Part shown: in pieces, positions 60,701 through 64,000 of the stretch | How the letters are laid out: every line of letters begins with the position of its first letter | Position numbering within the stretch: position 1 is the first letter of the stretch | Assembly (NCBI GenBank): GCA_026874595.1 | Contig: CM049313.1 | Coordinates: 43,926,659-43,990,658, forward strand | Direction: 5' to 3' | DNA length: 64,000 bases | Origin: Sipunculus nudus | Taxonomy: Eukaryota > Annelida > Sipuncula > Golfingiida > Sipunculidae | Notes under the pieces: generated by a model | The model's database searches: none | What the model was told of the DNA's origin: nothing | The model's input: the letters and a program-made list of their open reading frames with translations, nothing else | Translations under genes and position numbers: made by a program

Positions 60701-61213
60701 TGTCAAGAGGAGCTTCTGTATACAGAGTCCGGAGATGGAAGATGGATACGCCCAGACGAAGCTTGGTATTTAGACACAAATATGATACAGAGCGAGAGAG
60801 AACTGTTGCATCAGCTGCTATGTCATTTAAAGGAACCAGTTGTAAAGGTCCAACAACATGTTTTTGATCGAATCAATGAGAACATTACAACATCTACCGT
60901 TTCCCCTGCCATGACTCGCAAAGTTTTGAAAAGAAAATCAATGCCTTCCTGCATAACCAGAGAAAACAAGCTTGAGATCTTGAAGTATATCCTTATTGAT
61001 CTGCAGTTCCATGATCTTGGTCAAATTGAACTTCTCCCTGTCAGCACTGGGGAATTCATAGCTTTTACGACAGGCAATGTAGGGGAGAAAGTCTATATGG
61101 CTTCACAAGACCATCCCCAAAACCTCTTACCCGGCATGGAGAAACATTTTCTGGATACGATCAGAGATCGAGAACTGCTGGAGACACTGCAGAAACTTGC
61201 ATCCTCTGGTTAG
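45772..61213 (+). CDS. Sacsin-like protein with HSP90-type (GHKL) ATPase domain, 5 coding exons
   Basis: Joining 45772-45775, 46472-46560, 49106-49222, 52260-52407 and 59655-61213 gives 1917 bases in one frame, 638 residues. All introns are GT-AG. The N-terminus is MDLFNQGMRV, then LKRILDQYPNNGQILK and EIIQNAEDAGARHVKFLLDE. This is the ExxxNxxDA ATP-binding box of GHKL ATPases in the form seen in sacsin N-terminal repeats. GPALCVYNDASLTDKDW, IGRFGLGFKSVFHLTDVPS and GFMDPHEQ follow, also sacsin-typical. The ATP-contacting Glu32, Asn36 and Asp39 and the glycine loop are present. Vertebrate sacsin is a very large chaperone-like protein with three such modules; this model has one, like many short invertebrate sacsin-like proteins. 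The substrate and role are unknown. The TAG at 61211-61213 may be the end, but gttagt at 61209 could instead be a donor. Confidence 0.82.
46172..46282 (+). repeat. Short direct repeat in intron 1
   Basis: ttaccggtatcagttgctccccttctct...tttcaatt is repeated about 60 bases later as ttaccggtatcaatttctccccttctct...tttcaatt. It lies about 200 bases before exon 2. Confidence 0.8.
46472..46560 (+). CDS. Sacsin-like gene exon 2
   Basis: 89 bases between ctcattttcag and gtaggcttg, phase 1 in and phase 0 out. It encodes residues 2-31 (LFNQGMRVTLINALKRIL...NNGQILK). The YPNNGQILK ending is the hallmark that precedes the N-box in sacsin repeats. Confidence 0.85.
47225..47870 (+). mobile_element. hAT-like non-autonomous element rich in GACTCGGACTTG repeats (intron 2)
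   Basis: The left end is cagtgatgtaggacacgagtccgag. The right end read inward is cagtgatgtcgattcctcac, so the first nine bases are inverted repeats, and both sides are built of gactcg/gacttg hexamers (47240-47360 and 47600-47850). The CAGTG start and CGAGTCC composition recall hAT termini. A clear 8-bp duplication is not seen (tgtactgg against ctgacctg). ORFs reading DSDLDLDS or SKSESK are translations of the hexamers, not genes. Confidence 0.5.
49106..49222 (+). CDS. Sacsin-like gene exon 3 (ATPase N-box)
   Basis: 117 bases (39 codons, phase 0 both sides) between atgtttcag and gtgagtacag. It holds EIIQNAEDAGARHVKFLLDE and THYGEESGVSPDDPAYPYL. Its last 36 bases and donor are the founder of the minisatellite at 49482-50570. 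Confidence 0.9.
49255..49481 (-). mobile_element. tRNA-derived SINE
   Basis: On the minus strand, gggcctggacagttgagtggtaaaacgctcagg resembles a tRNA 5' half with box A. ggttcgattc (49411-49420) is a canonical box B. A ggttttctccgggttctccgg segment follows, then an AT-rich tail toward 49260. It splits the exon-derived minisatellite between the genuine exon and its first downstream copy, so it inserted after amplification began. Confidence 0.75.
49482..50570 (+). repeat. Minisatellite made of the exon 3 end plus its 5' splice site
   Basis: About 15 tandem units of about 71-73 bp (two of about 61) each read acaacaggcgtgtcaccagatgacccggtctacccttatttg then gtgagtatatactgctatagtactcag. The first part equals the last 36 bases of exon 3 (GVSPDDPxYPYL), and the second equals the start of intron 3. 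Eleven units keep GT; eight keep GTRAGT. Units 3, 4, 7 and 10 have lost the GT (gaaagt, ttcagt, atgagt, ataagt). Two intron variants, gctatagtactcag and gctatactacgcag, alternate in the middle of the array, suggesting dimeric amplification. Confidence 0.95.
51279..51760 (+). pseudogene. LINE pol 3' fragment with zinc-binding (zf-RVT) motif
   Basis: The open frame contains KLFKWRIIDYDRCSYCATDKETVIHLFCECRFSTLLYCQIKSW. This matches the domain at the end of many LINE reverse transcriptases, L.rW.i...d.C..C...eET..HLF..C......W. The reverse transcriptase itself is absent, so this is a 5'-truncated insertion, in sense orientation in intron 3. A later frame gives KWNAL...W, like the usual C-terminal tail. 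Confidence 0.7.
52260..52407 (+). CDS. Sacsin-like gene exon 4 (ATPase lid and glycine loop)
   Basis: 148 bases between ccatttttag and gtacctttt, phase 0 in and phase 1 out. It encodes GPALCVYNDASLTDKDWKGI through TTIGRFGLGFKSVFHLT. It includes the Asp-containing strand equivalent to HSP90 motif II and the GRFGLGF loop. Confidence 0.92.
52648..52735 (+). repeat. Dispersed element 5' head fragment
   Basis: ttattagctccactgagacacctgagctgtagcgatggacccttgtccgacgtcg is a diverged 5' head of the TTTTTAGCTCAGCTGAC family. Sequence to about 53000 may be its decayed body. Confidence 0.55.
53152..53440 (+). repeat. Dispersed element 5' head with truncated body
   Basis: tttttagctcagctgactataagtcatctgagctatag is followed by the gtccgtcgtccgtccgtctgtccgtt tract and then body sequence. 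It is the closest match to the family head in the window after 44758. The 3' end is not found nearby. The 53441-55039 interval is AT-rich intron with C runs at 53889-53908 and 54609-54624 and no gene seen. Confidence 0.7.
55040..55265 (-). mobile_element. tRNA-derived SINE, second copy
   Basis: On the minus strand, cgaggggtaaaacgctcagctctc (box A side) and ggttcgattc (55187-55196, box B) are followed by a gttgctatgagagtgggtttt stretch, as in the copy at 49255-49481. A fragment of the dispersed element (cagctgagcacagtgacccatgggtc) lies just upstream at 55000-55035. Confidence 0.65.
55600..58922 (+). repeat. Dispersed TTTTTAGCTCAGCTGAC element with nested insertions (intron 4)
   Basis: The head ttttaactcagctgactgtaagtcatctgagctatagtgatcaccctttgtccg is at 55600. 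Four units of about 300-350 bp recur, marked by gatcatgga...gtttcatcag at about 55865, 56180, 56500 and 56795. Other sequence interrupts at about 56840-58420. The body resumes, and the 3' end cagctgagcgtcatggcccttaggccacttgtt is at 58890-58922. Minus-strand ORFs such as 56607-56987 are repeat translations. Confidence 0.7.
56840..58115 (+). repeat. Second dispersed repeat type nested in the element
   Basis: It starts near agcgaacctgtgagcttatgcgatgg and is followed by a gtcgtccgtcgtacggcg tract, then short units with aaccaaagctatctcaaaaacgg, aaattttataccaatg and ggtggcgccacct (near 57312, 57952 and about 58100). The phrase atgacctttgacctttcc is at 57802-57819. It resembles a distinct mollusc repeat with internal tandem units. 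The boundaries are approximate. Confidence 0.45.
58940..59093 (-). CDS. Possible terminal exon of an unknown minus-strand gene
   Basis: After an acceptor-like ttttaccctctatag (AG at 59095-59094), the minus strand reads KICNSKSYIVVTVPDCDALC, then LLRTFFNSDFTFKELITFEE, then ANTKLWKVDE and TAA. The peptide is not low-complexity and looks protein-like, with a plausible alternating strand/helix pattern. I do not recognise the family. It lies in intron 4 of the sacsin-like gene, immediately next to the end of a dispersed element. No upstream exon on this strand is found, so it may be an orphan exon or a pseudogene fragment. Confidence 0.35.
59655..61213 (+). CDS. Sacsin-like gene exon 5 (rest of ATPase domain and C-terminal part)
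   Basis: It starts after gtatttgcag and completes the Asp codon of DVPSIYSGDNIGFMDPHEQ. About 519 codons are open, with normal G+C and codon use. Recognisable sacsin-like stretches are KYPHTIFRFPLR, ESYMNLLFLKNIEKIEVY, PLEGKSPTGLPIHINGHFVL, HVKWSTRDLES, KWNLALVTQVLPKAYVHLL and EILKYILIDLQF. It ends KLASSG then TAG. Because the final gttagtgac could be a donor, exon 5 may instead end at 61208 and continue beyond the window. Minus-strand and other plus-frame ORFs here are shadows. Confidence 0.9.
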
Positions 61214-61296
61214 TGACACATTGCGTATAATTAATAATAATAATGATAATAATATGTAAAATGTATGTTTAACAGTCATTTATCTTTCAGCAATAT

Positions 61297-63999
61297 GTTT
61301 TTAGCTAAGCTGACTGTTAGTTATCTAAGCTATAGCGGTGACCCTTTGTCTTTGGTATATCTGGTTGTCCTTTCGTCCGGTTGTCTGCTGACAGGGCATA
61401 AATCGCAACCTTTGAACATAGATGATTTACATCGAAGGAGATCTTTGGCCCGTCTCCTTGGATAATAAATTAGGCCATTGACATATTCTGCAAGCTATGA
61501 GCCAAAAATAAGTTTTTGAGCACTATGGAAGTCAGACCGGCACAAATCTCTTCCTGGCAGGTTTTCTGCCAAGTTATGGGCAAAAACATGATTTTAAGCA
61601 GCCTGGAAGTCTGACAGTAAACATCAGACATGGGGTAATCGTAATAAGTTATCGTAATCGATTATTATCGATTACATTTTTTAAGTAATCGTAATCGTAA
61701 TCGATTATATTCATTTTAAAAGGAAAGTAATTGTTTTTACAATCAATTACTCTCCCAATATAATCGTATCATGATAAATAGATATGATTACATTGATTAC
61801 TTTGTGGCTTGTTTGTGTGAGCATTTTGAGATGAATTAAGAGATGAATAAATAAAATCAGCATTTTAAATTTAATTTCTGTCATATTAAGTATGGTTATC
61901 ATAACTTTGTTAAAAACCATAGTGGAGTGCTCACTATAATGGCTCTTGGGTATTCTTACTTGTGTAATCGATACTGCAAAAAATGAGCGGTTATAGTAAG
62001 CCAGGTAATATTCACCTGCCAGATACCTCCTGAGCAAATCACCTCATTAATATATGAGCAAAGACTTTAAACTTAGTCATGATAATTGTGCACACATAAC
62101 CATAAACAGATACCTTTGTACAACATCTTGACCGCATAAACTAATATATGTTCAGTATAGCTCACATGGCTTAAATGCATAAAACAACATATCATACCTT
62201 AAACGGTCGAATTTAACATTTTAATGGGGAAAATAAACAGATCCATTTCTTTTAGGCATGTATGCCCAGAGCCACTAGCTGCTCTAGCTGGAGGGCAGTA
62301 TTGACTGACAACATTTCACACCGTATATTTTACAAAGATATGGTCAGTGGTGAGGTTAATCCTGTTAGGTAATGCTAAGCTAATACCCTGAAAAGGGGGA
62401 AGGGTATGGTACTTCCATGGAGATATAATTAGATTCTCCATGGAACTACAGAGTACAGAGGGAGTCCAGCTCTTATCCAGGAAGTGTACACAGAGATAGA
62501 TATCAAAAGAGCATGACTTCTTTGTTGTATGCAGTGTTTGCCCATGCATTGCTCTAAACCAGCCATTGGTCTTTGGCAGATCCATGGGGAGAACACCTCA
62601 TGGCTTGTGGGTTAGGTGAAGCTATATCCAGCTGGTGACAAAGCCAGACGCAGCCCCTGTAGTGACTTATATTAGGTCACAGGTAATCATGCCAGTGCTC
62701 TACAATATGATGTAAAATGCGAGACTGGCCACAAGTATACCTACAGTACTGAATAGTCTAATCATACAACATTATGGCCAGGTACATTTGTACAACATCA
62801 TTTTCAGTGGGGCCTGCAAACACGAATCTGTCTTAAAAATTAGAGAGTTAAGATTTTATGACCTCAAAACTTTTATTTACAGTAAACTCTCTCTAGAAAA
62901 TGGAATAATCGAAGGAACATGGACAGACATGGGCATTTTATTCTGGTTATGGTGATCACTGTTACTACAACTACGTTTGACTGAGTTTATAAAAGCAAAA
63001 AACATTTGAAATTATATAAATCATTTCTAGTTATTCTTCAGACTATTTTATATATCTCATATCTTGATGGGACTAACTTTTTTATCTGTATACTCTTTTT
63101 TTATTGAAATAGGTTAGAGAGTAGAATATGCAAATCTTGCATTAACTTTGACTATATTAAGGTTTGTAATCGTGGCTGTTATCATGATTACTTTTTGAAG
63201 TAATCATAAAGCAATCGTAATCGTAATCGATTACATGGCCTTATTTTGATAATTGTAATTATAATCGTAATCGTTTACTTTCAAAGTAATCGTAATCGTA
63301 ATCGATTACATATATCAAGTAATCACCTCATGTCTGGTACACATATTGTAACCATTAGACCTAGAAATTGCTACCTTGACATCAACTGAGCTCTTTGTGA
63401 AATCTTCTTTGAAACCTGAAATTAGGTCACTGTGAAATATATCCCACGCGCTATGGGAAATAAAACATAATTTAAGTACCAAGATAGTCAGATGAGCAAA
63501 ACTTTAAACCATTGGACCAAGAAACTTCTAACACTGAAATCCTAATATTTTTTTGTACACTGATATTAGGTCACGACGGTGACAACCTATATTCTGTGAA
63601 CATTGGGCATTAAACATTATTTTTAGCAGTTTGAAAATAAAAGAGGGCACAAATTGTAACAATTAGACCAAGTACCATCATACAGACATCCAAAGGGATC
63701 TGATAGAGGCTACAAGGTATGTGATAAAATATGATTTGAGTACTATGAAATTCTGCTGGACACAAATCATGAGAGCTGGACCTAGGAACTCAGTTTCGAC
63801 ATTCAGGATGTTCCTGGTAAAATATCCTACGAAAACTGAAATTAGGTCACTGTGGGCAAAATATTCATGATTTTGAGGAAACCGGAATACAGACAGGACA
63901 CAGTCGAAAAGTTCTACTTAATAGTTAACTATGTAGTTATGTAGTTCCTGCTCAAATATTCTTGGAAACCCGTAAGTAGGCCAGTGTATCGTATATTCT
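61297..63999 (+). repeat. Dispersed TTTTTAGCTCAGCTGAC element, runs off the window
   Basis: The head tttttagctaagctgactgttagttatctaagctatagcgg is at 61297. Body units of about 150-160 bp follow (caaaaacatgattttaagcagcctggaagtctgacag, cattagacctagaaattgctacc, gaaattaggtcactgtg). The body is interrupted by the hAT-like insertion at 61625-63336 and resumes in phase at 63337. Confidence 0.75.
61625..63336 (+). mobile_element. hAT-like non-autonomous DNA transposon
   Basis: The left end is cagacatggggtaatcgtaa and the right end read inward is cagacatgaggtgattactt. Both continue into subterminal arrays of gtaatcgtaatcgattac (61628-61715 and 63175-63325). The flanking 8-bp direct repeats are gtaaacat at 61617-61624 and gtacacat at 63337-63344, one mismatch, and outside them the host repeat continues uninterrupted. 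Length is 1712 bp. The interior has no ORF resembling a transposase, so it would depend on an autonomous relative. A CAG start, an 8-bp duplication and this terminal composition indicate the hAT superfamily. Confidence 0.85.
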
Positions 64000-64000
64000 G

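Overview
The window is animal nuclear DNA, most likely from a mollusc and probably a bivalve. It is AT-rich (about one third G+C by eye), has few genes, and is dominated by repeats of types common in lophotrochozoan genomes: a dispersed family headed by TTTTTAGCTCAGCTGAC, tRNA-derived SINEs, hAT-like elements, a MULE/SWIM transposase relic, LINE fragments and a Ty3/gypsy element. The one convincing host gene is intron-split and resembles the sacsin/HSP90-like ATPase proteins that are often multicopy in bivalves. No species is claimed.

Layout. 1-2650: dispersed repeats, including an array carrying TGACCTTTGACC motifs. 3321-10689: a complete but broken Ty3/gypsy LTR retrotransposon on the minus strand, with 4-bp flanking repeats, two LTRs (about 19 differences counted by eye), a tRNA-Leu-type primer site, a purine tract, and gag and pol interrupted by frameshifts and stops. 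10690-17950: AT-rich DNA with microsatellites and a few element ends. 17953-18282: a coding-like ORF of unknown nature. 18305-19055: a satellite of about 160-bp units. 19394-22124: a degenerate minus-strand MULE-like transposase gene with a SWIM zinc finger and one recognisable intron. 22587-23110: a LINE pol fragment. 23145 to about 42800: a nested duplication of nearly 20 kb, in which two blocks of about 9 to 10 kb each contain three diverged copies of a 2-2.7 kb monomer. 43830-44758: one complete copy of the TTTTTAGCTCAGCTGAC element.

45704-61213: a plus-strand sacsin-like gene. Five coding exons join in frame: ATGG at 45772-45775, then 46472-46560, 49106-49222, 52260-52407 and 59655-61213. 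They predict 638 residues if the TAG at 61211-61213 is used. The ExxxNxxDA ATPase box and the GRFGLGF loop are intact. Its introns hold a hAT-like element, two SINEs, a LINE 3' fragment, dispersed repeats and a possible minus-strand exon.

The most unusual feature is in intron 3 of this gene. The last 35-36 bases of exon 3 plus its 5' splice site and flanking intron have been amplified into a minisatellite of about 15 further units (49482-50570). Eight units keep a perfect GTRAGT donor and eleven keep GT, so a row of decoy 5' splice sites lies downstream of the real one.

The right edge (61297-63999) is another dispersed-repeat copy, split by a 1712-bp hAT-like non-autonomous element that has terminal inverted repeats and an 8-bp target duplication with one mismatch.
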